Shown here: positions 14,066 through 22,414 of the stretch, piece after piece
How positions within the stretch are numbered: position 1 is the stretch's first letter
Layout: each line of letters starts with the position of its first letter
Source: Pseudomonadota bacterium
GTDB lineage: Bacteria; Pseudomonadota; Alphaproteobacteria; Micavibrionales; UBA2020
Assembly: GCA_023444705.1 (NCBI GenBank)
Contig: JAEXMB010000001.1
Location: 1 to 23,240, forward strand
DNA: 23,240 nucleotides
Reading direction: 5' to 3'
Position numbers and translations under genes: made by a program
The notes under the pieces: generated by a model
What the model saw: only the letters and a program-made list of their open reading frames with translations
The model's database searches: none
What the model was told of the DNA's origin: nothing

Positions 14066-14067
14066 CC

Positions 14068-14874
14068 ATGCGCCTGCTGTTTCTTGGCGATCTTGTCGGG
14101 CGCAATGCCCGCGACGCTGTCATCGCGCAATTGCCGCAACTGAAGGCGGAGCGCAGGATCGACTGCGTCATCGTCAATGCCGAAAACGCCGCCAACGGCT
14201 TTGGCATCACGCCGCAGATCTGCCAGGACCTTTACGCCGCAGGGGCCGATGTCATCACCACCGGCAACCATATCTGGGACCAGCGCGAGATCATCCCGCA
14301 TATCGAGCGCGATACCAAGCTTTTGCGTCCGCTCAACTTCCCCGAAGGCACGCCCGGGCGCGGCGCAACAATCGTCGAAACCGCGCGCGGGCAAAAGGTG
14401 ATGGTCGTCAACATCATGGCGCGCCTGTTCATGGACGCGCTTGACGATCCGTTTGCTGCGCTGGACAAGTTGCTCAAGTTCCACCGTCTTGGCGGCGACG
14501 TGCAGGCGATCGTCGTCGACTTCCACGGCGAGGCGTCGAGCGAAAAGACCGCGATGGGCTATCACGCCGACGGCCGCGTGTCGCTGGTCGTTGGCACGCA
14601 TACGCATATCCCCACTGCCGATACGCGCATCCTGCCCAAGGGCACGGGCTATCAGACCGATGCGGGCATGTGCGCCAGCTATGACAGCGTGATCGGCATG
14701 GATGCACAGCTGGCGGTGAATAAATTCGTGCGCAAGATGCCCGGCGAGCGCCTGCGCCCCGCCGAAGGCGAAGTGACGCTGTGCGGCGTCATCATCGACA
14801 CTGACGATAAAACCGGCTTGTGTACATTGATCGAGCCGCTGCGCATCGGCGGCGTATTGAAGGCGACAGCATGA
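14068..14874 (+). CDS. ymdB: YmdB-type metallophosphoesterase (2',3'-cAMP phosphodiesterase family)
   Basis: A 268-aa calcineurin-like enzyme with a two-metal site. Motifs in order: FLGDLVGR (D8), NAENAANG (about 37-44, E39-N40), TTGNHIWD (N67-H68), VDFHGEASSEK (150-160, H153) and GTHTHIPTAD (176-185, H178 and H180). The YmdB/TIGR00282 subfamily hydrolyses 2',3'-cAMP and influences RNA turnover and biofilm behaviour in Bacillus; in proteobacteria its role is less certain. I start at ATG 14068 with AAGGA six bases upstream. It begins two bases after the cyclo-ligase stop, and its TGA overlaps the next ATG, so these three genes form an operon. Confidence 0.93.
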   Translation: MRLLFLGDLVGRNARDAVIAQLPQLKAERRIDCVIVNAENAANGFGITPQICQDLYAAGADVITTGNHIWDQREIIPHIERDTKLLRPLNFPEGTPGRGATIVETARGQKVMVVNIMARLFMDALDDPFAALDKLLKFHRLGGDVQAIVVDFHGEASSEKTAMGYHADGRVSLVVGTHTHIPTADTRILPKGTGYQTDAGMCASYDSVIGMDAQLAVNKFVRKMPGERLRPAEGEVTLCGVIIDTDDKTGLCTLIEPLRIGGVLKATA

Positions 14875-15407
14875 AACAGCCCCGCAACATGAAATCCTAT
14901 ATTCTTCGCCGTATCATTCTGGTCGTCGGAGTTCTGTGCATTGCCGCTGGCACGCTCTGGGCGCAGGGCGGCATCAGCGAGCGCGAGCTGGCCAAGCTGG
15001 CGCAGGACCCTGCAACGCAGCTGAGCTTTCCCGTGCGTTCTCTGACCATCGAAACGCAGGCGGGCAAAACGATCCCGCTCAAGGTCGAAGTCGCCGCCAC
15101 GCCCGAACACTGGGCGCAGGGGCTGATGTACCGCACCGAGCTGGCCGACGATGCCGGCATGATCTTTGAGATGGGGCAGCCGCCGCGCGTCGTGTCGTTC
15201 TGGATGAAAAACACGCTGATCCCCCTTGATATGGTGTTTATTGGCGAGGACGGGCGTATCGCCCACATTCATCGCAATGCGCAACCGGGGGACCTGACGG
15301 GCATCAGCTCGGTCGAGGCGGTCACGACGGTGCTGGAAATCGGGGGCGGGCGGGCTGACGCGCTGGGCCTCGCCGTCGGCGATAAAGTCGTCTTCGGCGG
15401 GCTGTAA
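14871..15407 (+). CDS. DUF192-domain exported protein
   Basis: A 178-aa DUF192 protein. An N-terminal hydrophobic segment after basic residues (about 11-29, IILVVGVLCIAAGTLWA) is a signal peptide or anchor. The DUF192 domain then shows its signature: TPEHWAQGLMYRTELADDAGMIFEMG (about 76-101), FWMKNTLIPLDMVFI (109-123), and GGGRADALGLAVGDKV near the end. The family is small beta-barrel proteins with unknown biochemical role, often near envelope or capsule functions. ATG 14871 overlaps the ymdB stop by ATGA. An alternative start at 14889 (MKSYILRR) would shorten the N-terminus by six residues. Confidence 0.9.
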   Translation: MKQPRNMKSYILRRIILVVGVLCIAAGTLWAQGGISERELAKLAQDPATQLSFPVRSLTIETQAGKTIPLKVEVAATPEHWAQGLMYRTELADDAGMIFEMGQPPRVVSFWMKNTLIPLDMVFIGEDGRIAHIHRNAQPGDLTGISSVEAVTTVLEIGGGRADALGLAVGDKVVFGGL

Positions 15408-15432
15408 TCAACGATTACGGAAAACAACACAC

Positions 15433-15461
15433 TTGCTTTCCGCCGCTATCCCACGTATAAC
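15433..15461 (+). promoter_or_regulatory. Promoter of tRNA-Pro
   Basis: TTGCTT (15433-15438), exactly 17 bases, TATAAC (15456-15461); predicted start about 15468, 11 bases before the mature tRNA. Confidence 0.6.
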
Positions 15462-15478
15462 CAGACGATCGGCACAGT

Positions 15479-15555
15479 CGGAGTGTAGCGCAGTCCGGTA
15501 GCGCGCCTGTTTTGGGAGCAGGATGTCGTAGGTTCAAATCCTATCACTCCGACCA
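15479..15555 (+). tRNA. tRNA-Pro (anticodon TGG), CCA encoded
   Basis: Cloverleaf folds cleanly: acceptor CGGAGTG (15479-15485) with CACTCCG (15545-15551), D arm GCGC/GCGC, anticodon stem CCTGT/GCAGG with loop TTTGGGA giving anticodon TGG, T arm GTAGG/CCTAT with TTCAAAT loop. Discriminator base A at 15552, then CCA encoded (15553-15555). Confidence 0.97.
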
Positions 15556-15597
15556 TGCCGTCACAGTTTTATAGCCAAAGCATACGGACATCCCGTG

Positions 15598-15900
15598 ATG
15601 AAAGCCAAGATTTCCAAACCCGCCAAAAGCGCCATGCAATCCGGCGCGGGCAACACGCAGGAATGGCTGCTCGAATACGAGTTGCAAACCCCGCGCCGCC
15701 CCGAAAGCCTGATGGGCTGGACATCGTCGGGCGACACCATGAACCAGGTCAGGCTGAGCTTCCCAAGCCGCGAGGCGGCCATCGCCTTTGCCGAAGGCAA
15801 TGGTCTTGAATACAGCGTATCGACCGCGCATGAAAAAGCCGTGCGTCCGCGCAGCTATCTCGACAATTTCAAATACCGCCCCTACGTCGAAGAGACCTGA
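15598..15900 (+). CDS. NDUFS4-like complex I accessory subunit
   Basis: A 100-aa protein of the ETC complex I subunit (NDUFS4) family. Recognisable blocks are KSAMQSGAGNTQEWLLEYE (residues 9-27), SLMGWTSSGDTMNQVRLSF (about 39-57), EAAIAFAEGNGLEYSV and the C-terminal RPRSYLDNFKYR. It is typical of alphaproteobacteria, where complex I carries this mitochondrial-type subunit at the matrix-like (cytoplasmic) arm. GGA lies nine bases upstream of ATG 15598; the GTG at 15595 just before is a less likely start. It sits alone between two tRNA genes, away from the nuo operon. Confidence 0.93.
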   Translation: MKAKISKPAKSAMQSGAGNTQEWLLEYELQTPRRPESLMGWTSSGDTMNQVRLSFPSREAAIAFAEGNGLEYSVSTAHEKAVRPRSYLDNFKYRPYVEET

Positions 15901-15944
15901 GCGCGGGTATTTCACGGCACTTTCCTACACGATAACGGCTACAG

Positions 15945-16021
15945 GCGCCCTTAGCTCAACTGGATAGAGCAGCCGCCTTCTAAGCGGCAGGTTGCAGGTT
16001 CGAACCCTGCAGGGCGCGCCA
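15945..16021 (+). tRNA. tRNA-Arg (anticodon TCT), CCA encoded
   Basis: Acceptor GCGCCCT (15945-15951) with AGGGCGC (16011-16017); D arm GCTC/GAGC; anticodon stem GCCGC/GCGGC with loop CTTCTAA giving anticodon TCT, which reads AGA and AGG codons; T arm GCAGG/CCTGC with TTCGAAC. Discriminator G at 16018 and encoded CCA (16019-16021). Confidence 0.97.
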
Positions 16022-16038
16022 CTCTTTTGCGGTGTCAT

Positions 16039-16491
16039 ATGAATATCATCTACTTCCTGCCGTTTCTGGGTGCCATGCTGTATGGCTTCAACTACGCGAT
16101 CCTCGGCTCGGTGCTGAAGTCGATGTCGATTGCGACGTTTATGTTCTATAACCTGATCGTGTCGACGTTCTTTACCGCCGCGATCATCTGGTTTGACCAC
16201 GCCAACCTCAATGTCCGCCAGATCGAAACCGAACCCAAGACCATTGCCTTGCTGGTCGCGGGCATGGCGGCGGCATGGTGTGCGTGGATGATCACCACCG
16301 TGGTCATCAAGCATGTCAACCCGACCTATGCCGCCATCGGCGAGATCGCCTATCCCGTCTTTGTTCCCTTGTTCGCGTGGCTGATGTTCCGCGACAAGCA
16401 ATGGGACATGCCCACGGTCATCGGCGGCGCGCTGGTGTTCATGGGGCTGTTCATCATCGTCTTCACCAAGGCGCGAACGCCTGCGGCGTAA
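16039..16491 (+). CDS. Small EamA-like (half-size DMT) membrane protein
   Basis: A 150-aa inner-membrane protein with five hydrophobic segments (about residues 3-22, 30-50, 70-94, 105-122, 129-147). The C-terminal part, GEIAYPVFVPLFAWLMF followed by IGGALVFMGLFIIVF, resembles the second half of one EamA repeat. Full DMT transporters have two such repeats (about 300 aa), so this half-size protein would have to dimerise, or be a diverged relative. A tRNA-Arg ends only 17 bases upstream of the ATG, so it may be made from the tRNA transcript. No substrate can be given. Confidence 0.75.
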   Translation: MNIIYFLPFLGAMLYGFNYAILGSVLKSMSIATFMFYNLIVSTFFTAAIIWFDHANLNVRQIETEPKTIALLVAGMAAAWCAWMITTVVIKHVNPTYAAIGEIAYPVFVPLFAWLMFRDKQWDMPTVIGGALVFMGLFIIVFTKARTPAA

Positions 16492-16507
16492 AGTCACAAG
16501 AAAGAGC

Positions 16508-17158
16508 ATGGATATGATCGAAAGCTGGATCGCACGTTTCGAAGACAAGGCGCAGGAAATTTATCCGCCGACCGATCCCTCCCACGACTTGCTGCACGTC
16601 AAGCGCGTGGTCGCGATGGCGCGCCAGCTGGCGAAAGAGGAAGGGGCGGACGAGATGGTCGTCGTACCTGCCGCCTATTTCCACGATTTCATCAGCGTGC
16701 CGAAAAACGATCCGCGCCGCAAACAGGCGTCGCGCCTTTCTGCTGACGCCGCCGGTGCGTGGCTGGCAGACATCGGCTATCCGGCGCAATACCTGCCCGC
16801 CATCGCCCATGCCATTGCCGCCCACAGTTTTAGCGCGCAAATCCCCGCCGAAACGCTTGAGGCGCAGATCGTGCAGGATGCGGACAGGCTGGATGCCATC
16901 GGCGCCATCGGCATTGCGCGCATGTTTACGGTTACCGGTATTCTGGGGCGGCCGTTTTACGACCCTGACGACATCACGGCGCAAAACCGCGAACCCGATG
17001 ACAGTCGCTTTGGCATCGACCATTTCAAGGTCAAGCTGTTCGGCCTGGTCGATACCATGCATACCGCCGCCGCCAAACAGGAAGGTGCGCGGCGTTTGGT
17101 CTGGATGCGCGACTTCTACGACCGTCTGGCTGATGAGGCGCAGGCCAAAACGGCCTGA
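16508..17158 (+). CDS. HD-domain phosphohydrolase (YedJ-like)
   Basis: A 216-aa cytoplasmic HD-superfamily enzyme. The metal ligands are in order: SHDLLHVKRV (H26/H30), YFHDF (H59-D60), AHAIAAHSF (H101, H106) and QDADRLDAIGAIGIAR (D124/D126). This pattern and size fit the YedJ/YpgQ-type phosphohydrolases, some of which hydrolyse nucleotides; the actual substrate is not known. Either ATG 16508 or 16514 may be the start: AAGAG at 16502-16506 is spaced well only to the second. The preceding membrane gene ends 17 bases upstream, so they may be cotranscribed. Confidence 0.88.
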   Translation: MDMIESWIARFEDKAQEIYPPTDPSHDLLHVKRVVAMARQLAKEEGADEMVVVPAAYFHDFISVPKNDPRRKQASRLSADAAGAWLADIGYPAQYLPAIAHAIAAHSFSAQIPAETLEAQIVQDADRLDAIGAIGIARMFTVTGILGRPFYDPDDITAQNREPDDSRFGIDHFKVKLFGLVDTMHTAAAKQEGARRLVWMRDFYDRLADEAQAKTA

Positions 17159-17170
17159 AGACCGCCTTTG

Positions 17171-17199
17171 CCCCCCTTGAAGGGGGTGGGGGAAGGGGC
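17171..17199. repeat. C/G-rich hairpin element, REP-like
   Basis: CCCCC (17172-17176) and GGGGG (17182-17186) around TTGAA, followed by another G-rich stretch up to 17198. There is no T-run after it on the plus strand. Similar C-rich/TTGAAG/G-rich palindromes occur as dispersed intergenic repeats in many alphaproteobacterial genomes; copy number cannot be judged from one window. Confidence 0.4.
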
Positions 17200-17205
17200 T
17201 ATAAC
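17177..17205 (+). promoter_or_regulatory. Promoter of the Sco gene
   Basis: TTGAAG (17177-17182), 17 bases, TATAAC (17200-17205). The -35 lies in the loop of the C/G-rich hairpin and the spacer is almost all G. Predicted start about 17212, leaving a 37-base leader. Confidence 0.45.
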
Positions 17206-17248
17206 AGGGGCGGAAAACACCGTTCTTTTTTTGTAAGGAAACGCGGCA

Positions 17249-18118
17249 ATGAAACCTCTTTATCGCTTCATGATCTTGGCTCTGGTCGGCTTTACGCTGG
17301 GTGCGGGCATCGCCTATTGGCAATCGCGCAGCGATGTTCCTGCCGTGCAGGCAGAGCAAGAGCAGGGCGAACAGCCGCAGAGCGACGCAACAGCGGCGGA
17401 AAGCGCGCTGAGCGATGCCGCCGAAGATACGGTTGCCGCACCTGCCTCGACCGCGTCGAGCGAGATGGCCTCCGCCGAAGATGAAAATCAGGATGCAAGC
17501 ACGGACACCGCCGATGCCGGCCAGATGGATCACGCCGCAATGCAGGGCGAACATCATGACCACGCCGCCATGATGGCCGAGATGGAAGCCGCCAAGGAAA
17601 AAGCCGCCAGTGCCGATGCACCTGTCGCTGGCAGCTCTGTGGGCGGCGCATTCGCGCTGACCGACCACAACGGTCAGGCCGTCACCAACGAAAGCTGGCC
17701 CGGCAAATACAAGCTGGTGTTCTTTGGCTTCACCCATTGTCCCGACATCTGCCCCGCAGCACTCGACAAAATGACGGCTGCGCTTGACACGCTGGGCGAC
17801 AAGGCCAGTAACGTACAGCCGCTGTTCATCACCATCGACCCTGCGCGTGACGATGCCGCGGCCATGAAGGCGTATCTGGCAAGCTATCACCCGAGCATCA
17901 TCGGCCTGACCGGCAGCGAGGCGGAGATCAAGCACGTCGAGGACACCTACAAAGTCTATGCCGCCAAAGTCGATACCGGCACGCCGGTCTATACGATGGC
18001 GCATTCGTCCTTCGTCTTTTTGATGTCGCCCGATGACGAGCTGCTTGAAATCTTCCGCGATGCCGACCCCGCCGACCAGATGGCGGAAAAAATCGGCGCG
18101 CGTGTCAGCGGCGAATAA
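17249..18118 (+). CDS. Sco1/SenC-family copper chaperone with long Met/His linker
   Basis: A 289-aa membrane-anchored protein of the Sco family, which delivers copper to the CuA site of cytochrome c oxidase or acts as thiol redox protein. One N-terminal transmembrane segment (about 6-24) anchors it, leaving the thioredoxin-like domain in the periplasm. The domain has the metal-binding CPDIC motif (C164, C168) and the distal His in TMAHSSFVF (H252). Unusually, an Asp/Ala/Gln/Ser-rich linker of about 100 residues comes first and ends in a Met/His cluster (about 93-112: MDHAAMQGEHHDHAAMM) that could hold extra copper. Start: AAGGA nine bases upstream of ATG 17249. Confidence 0.92.
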   Translation: MKPLYRFMILALVGFTLGAGIAYWQSRSDVPAVQAEQEQGEQPQSDATAAESALSDAAEDTVAAPASTASSEMASAEDENQDASTDTADAGQMDHAAMQGEHHDHAAMMAEMEAAKEKAASADAPVAGSSVGGAFALTDHNGQAVTNESWPGKYKLVFFGFTHCPDICPAALDKMTAALDTLGDKASNVQPLFITIDPARDDAAAMKAYLASYHPSIIGLTGSEAEIKHVEDTYKVYAAKVDTGTPVYTMAHSSFVFLMSPDDELLEIFRDADPADQMAEKIGARVSGE

Positions 18119-18160
18119 GCGGAATTTCCTCTTTTTCGCTGTCGAAGGCAGCTTGTCACA

Positions 18161-19111
18161 ATGTCGACGCACGCGCCGGTCAACGGCGACCCCAGGGCAA
18201 CAGGCATCGGTTTTGTATCGATCGCCATTTGGGGCTTTGCCGCGCTGACTGTGCATCTGACGCGCGCCCTGCCGCCGTTTGAGGTGCTGTCCATCGGCTT
18301 TGGCCTTGGTGGCGTGTCATTGGCCGCGTGGGGCTATGCGCAGCAGCGCGGCTTTGGCTTCTTGCGCCAGTCATGGCATTACTATGCTGTCGTCATCGCG
18401 CTGATCTTTCTCAACAATGCGGCGTTTATTCTTGGGTTGCGCCTTGCGCCGATCGTTGCGGCCAGCCTGATCAATTATCTGTGGCCGATTTTGATCGTGC
18501 TGTTGTCCGTACCGATGCTCGGACGGCCTTTGCGCTGGTGGCACTTTGCAGGTGCGTTGCTGGGCTTTGGCGGGTGCGTCTGGCTGATGAGTGGCGGCCG
18601 CTTTGACAGCGTGATGGCCAAGACCTTTGCCCAGGACTGGCCGGGCTATGTCTGGGCTTTCGTGGCGGCACTGTCATGGGCGGTCTATTCGCTGGTGCTG
18701 CGCCGTTTCTACGATCAGGTGCCGACGGCAACGCTTGGGGCGGTGTTTATCGGCGTGGCCGCGCTCAGTGCGCTGACGCTGCCCATCGGTCTGGCGTTTG
18801 AGGGGTCGTTCAATACCGCATGGCGCTGGCCCGCGGGGGCGGAGGTCGTCGCGGTGCTGACCGTGGGCATGGGCACGCTGGGGCTGGCCTATGCCTGCTG
18901 GGACTATGGCGCCAAAAAAGGTGACGTGCGCGTGATGGGGGTGGCGTCCTATCTGACGCCGCTGCTGTCCACGCTGGTGCTGATGCTGGGGGGCGATGTG
19001 GCGGTGTCGGGCACGGCGTGGCTGGCCTGCCTGATGATTATCGCGGGTGCGTTTGTGGGCAGTGCGCGCGAGATTTTCGGCGCCCGGGCGCTGGGGCTGA
19101 AAGCGCAATAA
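18161..19111 (+). CDS. EamA/DMT-family transporter, YddG-like
   Basis: A 316-aa inner-membrane protein with about ten hydrophobic segments in two EamA halves (roughly 16-140 and 158-300). The LINYLWPILIVLLSVPMLG stretch in the first half is characteristic of the YddG aromatic amino acid exporter group, and the second half has WAVYSLVLRRF and VMGVASYLTPLLSTLVLMLGG. Export of aromatic or related amino acids is therefore plausible; substrate identity is not proven by sequence. The preceding Sco gene ends 42 bases upstream, and no promoter is obvious between them. The ribosome-binding site is weak. Confidence 0.88.
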   Translation: MSTHAPVNGDPRATGIGFVSIAIWGFAALTVHLTRALPPFEVLSIGFGLGGVSLAAWGYAQQRGFGFLRQSWHYYAVVIALIFLNNAAFILGLRLAPIVAASLINYLWPILIVLLSVPMLGRPLRWWHFAGALLGFGGCVWLMSGGRFDSVMAKTFAQDWPGYVWAFVAALSWAVYSLVLRRFYDQVPTATLGAVFIGVAALSALTLPIGLAFEGSFNTAWRWPAGAEVVAVLTVGMGTLGLAYACWDYGAKKGDVRVMGVASYLTPLLSTLVLMLGGDVAVSGTAWLACLMIIAGAFVGSAREIFGARALGLKAQ

Positions 19112-19320
19112 GTATCCATAATACATCCAAGTAAGATAGTGTCGTTCGGGCGGGGATTGCGGCATATTTTTTTTCACGAATATGTGAATTTGAGTGGCAA
19201 CCGGAGATCGCCAGACCCCCATATAATATCGTCTCTTGCATAGAATCTCCGCGCCATGCTAAATGCACCGCACAAGTTAAATCAGGCATCTTTTTGATGC
19301 CCGTAAACCGAGGAAAATCA
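19112..19320 (+). promoter_or_regulatory. atp operon upstream region: promoter and leader hairpin
   Basis: TATAAT at 19222-19227 is a perfect -10; I see no -35 at the usual distance, so an activator or another sigma factor may be needed. Upstream is an inverted repeat TTCAC-N6-GTGAA (19173-19188). In the leader, GGCATC (19285-19290) and GATGCC (19296-19301) form a perfect stem with a T5 loop, ending 19 bases before the atpH ATG and 8 before its GAGGA ribosome-binding site. Confidence 0.5.
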
Positions 19321-19914
19321 ATGAGCGCCAGCGCCCGTCACAGCGACATCGCCCGACGCTATGCCACCGCCCTGTTTGACCTTGCGACCGAGCAAGGGCA
19401 GGTGGATGCACTTGAAAAAGACCTGCGTGCGATTGCAGCCCTTGCTGCAACCTCCACGGACTTTGCAGTCTTTGCCGCCAACACGACGCTGAGCCGCACC
19501 GCACAGGCGCAGGCTGTCGATGCGCTTGCCGCGCATTTGTCGCTTGGCGATCTCGCCAAAAAATTTCTCGGCATGGTCGCCGCCAACCGCCGCCTGCCCG
19601 ACGTTGGCGCGATGGCCGAAGCGACGCTTGACCTCATCGCCGCGCAAAAAGGCGAAACCACCGCAACCGTCATCAGCGCCACCGCCCTTGATGATGCACA
19701 GACCAAGCAGCTGACCGCGCAGCTCAACAAGCTGACCGGCCTGAAAGTGCGCCTTGATGCGCAGGTTGACACAAGCCTGATCGGCGGCCTCGTCATCCGC
19801 GTTGGCGCGCTGCGCATCGACAACTCCGTCAAAACGAAACTGGAGCGCCTGCACCGCGCCCTGACCAACCAGACAGCATCCACCGACAGCAAAAAAATGA
19901 AAGAGGTAGCTTAA
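19321..19914 (+). CDS. atpH: ATP synthase F1 delta subunit
   Basis: A 197-aa delta subunit (OSCP family), which joins the F1 head to the peripheral stalk. Seen: the N-terminal helical domain starting with SDIARRYATALFDLATEQG, and the C-terminal signature LTGLKVRLDAQVDTSLIGGLVIRVGALRIDNSVKTKLERL (about residues 140-179). Start at ATG 19321 with GAGGA six bases upstream; the longer in-frame start at 19294 is inside the leader hairpin. Stop is two bases before the atpA ATG, as usual for a tightly linked atpHAGDC operon in alphaproteobacteria, where the F0 genes are elsewhere. Confidence 0.95.
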   Translation: MSASARHSDIARRYATALFDLATEQGQVDALEKDLRAIAALAATSTDFAVFAANTTLSRTAQAQAVDALAAHLSLGDLAKKFLGMVAANRRLPDVGAMAEATLDLIAAQKGETTATVISATALDDAQTKQLTAQLNKLTGLKVRLDAQVDTSLIGGLVIRVGALRIDNSVKTKLERLHRALTNQTASTDSKKMKEVA

Positions 19915-19916
19915 TC

Positions 19917-21464
<1,548 letters not shown>

Positions 21465-21496
21465 GCGCCAACGTCTAACGGGAAACGGATCAACCG

Positions 21497-22387
21497 ATGC
21501 CGAGCTTAAAAGAGTTTAGAAACCGGATCGCGAGCGTGAAGTCCACGCGCAAGATCACGTCGGCCATGAAGATGGTCGCGGCCTCCAAGCTTCGCCGCGC
21601 CCAGCAACAGGCCGAAGCCAGCCAGCCCTATGCCTCGCGCATGGCGGCCATGCTGTCGCGCCTTGTCGCCAAGATGGATGCAAGTGCTGCCGCACCCCTG
21701 CTGATGTCGGGGACGGGCCGCGACGACGTGCATCTGCTGGTCGTCATCACGTCCGACCGCGGCCTCTGCGGCGGTTTCAACGGTTCGGTCGTGCGCATGG
21801 CGCGCCTGAAAATCCGCGAGCTGATCAATGCGGGCAAGCAGGTGAAGATCCTCTGCGTGGGCCGCAAGGGCCGCGACGTCCTCAAGCGCGAATTCGGCGA
21901 CAAGATCCTCAACACCTTTGAAGGTCTTGGCAAAAAGAAGCTGGTCTTCGCTGATGCGCAACTGGTGGCCGATCAGGTCCTGCATATGCTCCACGCGGGC
22001 GACTTCGACGTCTGCACGCTGGTCTATAACCAGTTCAAGTCGGTGATGACGCAAACCCCCGTTGCACAGCAGATGATCCCGCTGGCAGTGGAAGGCGAGG
22101 CGCTGGCCGCAGACGCGCAGGACAGCGAAGGCGCGCTTTATGAATTCGAGCCGTCGGAAGAGGAAATCCTCGACCGCCTGCTGCCGCGCAACCTTGCGGT
22201 GCAGATCTTCCGCGCGTTGCTCGACAGTGCTGCGGGCGAACAGGCCGCGCGCATGACCGCAATGGACAACGCGACGCGCAACGCCGGCGACATGATCAAC
22301 AAGCTGACCATCCGCTACAACCGCGCACGTCAGGCTTACATCACCAAAGAACTCATCGAAATCATTTCCGGCGCCGAAGCCGTATAA
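21497..22387 (+). CDS. atpG: ATP synthase F1 gamma subunit
   Basis: A 296-aa gamma subunit, the central rotor shaft. The N-terminal coil (MPSLKEFRNRIASVKSTRKITSAMKMVAASKLRRAQQ region, residues 1-38), the conserved ITSDRGLCGGFN (about 83-94) and the C-terminal coil with MTAMDNATRNAGDMINKLTI followed by RYNRARQAYITKELIEIISGA are all present. It starts 32 bases after atpA. Compared with many gamma subunits, the middle contains an Ala/Glu/Asp-rich insert near residues 197-220. Confidence 0.97.
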   Translation: MPSLKEFRNRIASVKSTRKITSAMKMVAASKLRRAQQQAEASQPYASRMAAMLSRLVAKMDASAAAPLLMSGTGRDDVHLLVVITSDRGLCGGFNGSVVRMARLKIRELINAGKQVKILCVGRKGRDVLKREFGDKILNTFEGLGKKKLVFADAQLVADQVLHMLHAGDFDVCTLVYNQFKSVMTQTPVAQQMIPLAVEGEALAADAQDSEGALYEFEPSEEEILDRLLPRNLAVQIFRALLDSAAGEQAARMTAMDNATRNAGDMINKLTIRYNRARQAYITKELIEIISGAEAV

Positions 22388-22414
22388 AGACAGAAGACAC
22401 ACAGGAGAACACTC

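Noticed and set aside
15404..15418. GTAATC-AAC-GATTAC hairpin after the DUF192 gene as terminator
   Set aside because: Short stem and no T-run; too weak to call.
19256..19297. A 13-codon ORF before atpH as leader peptide
   Set aside because: No Shine-Dalgarno and no notable codon run; its stop falls in the leader hairpin by chance.
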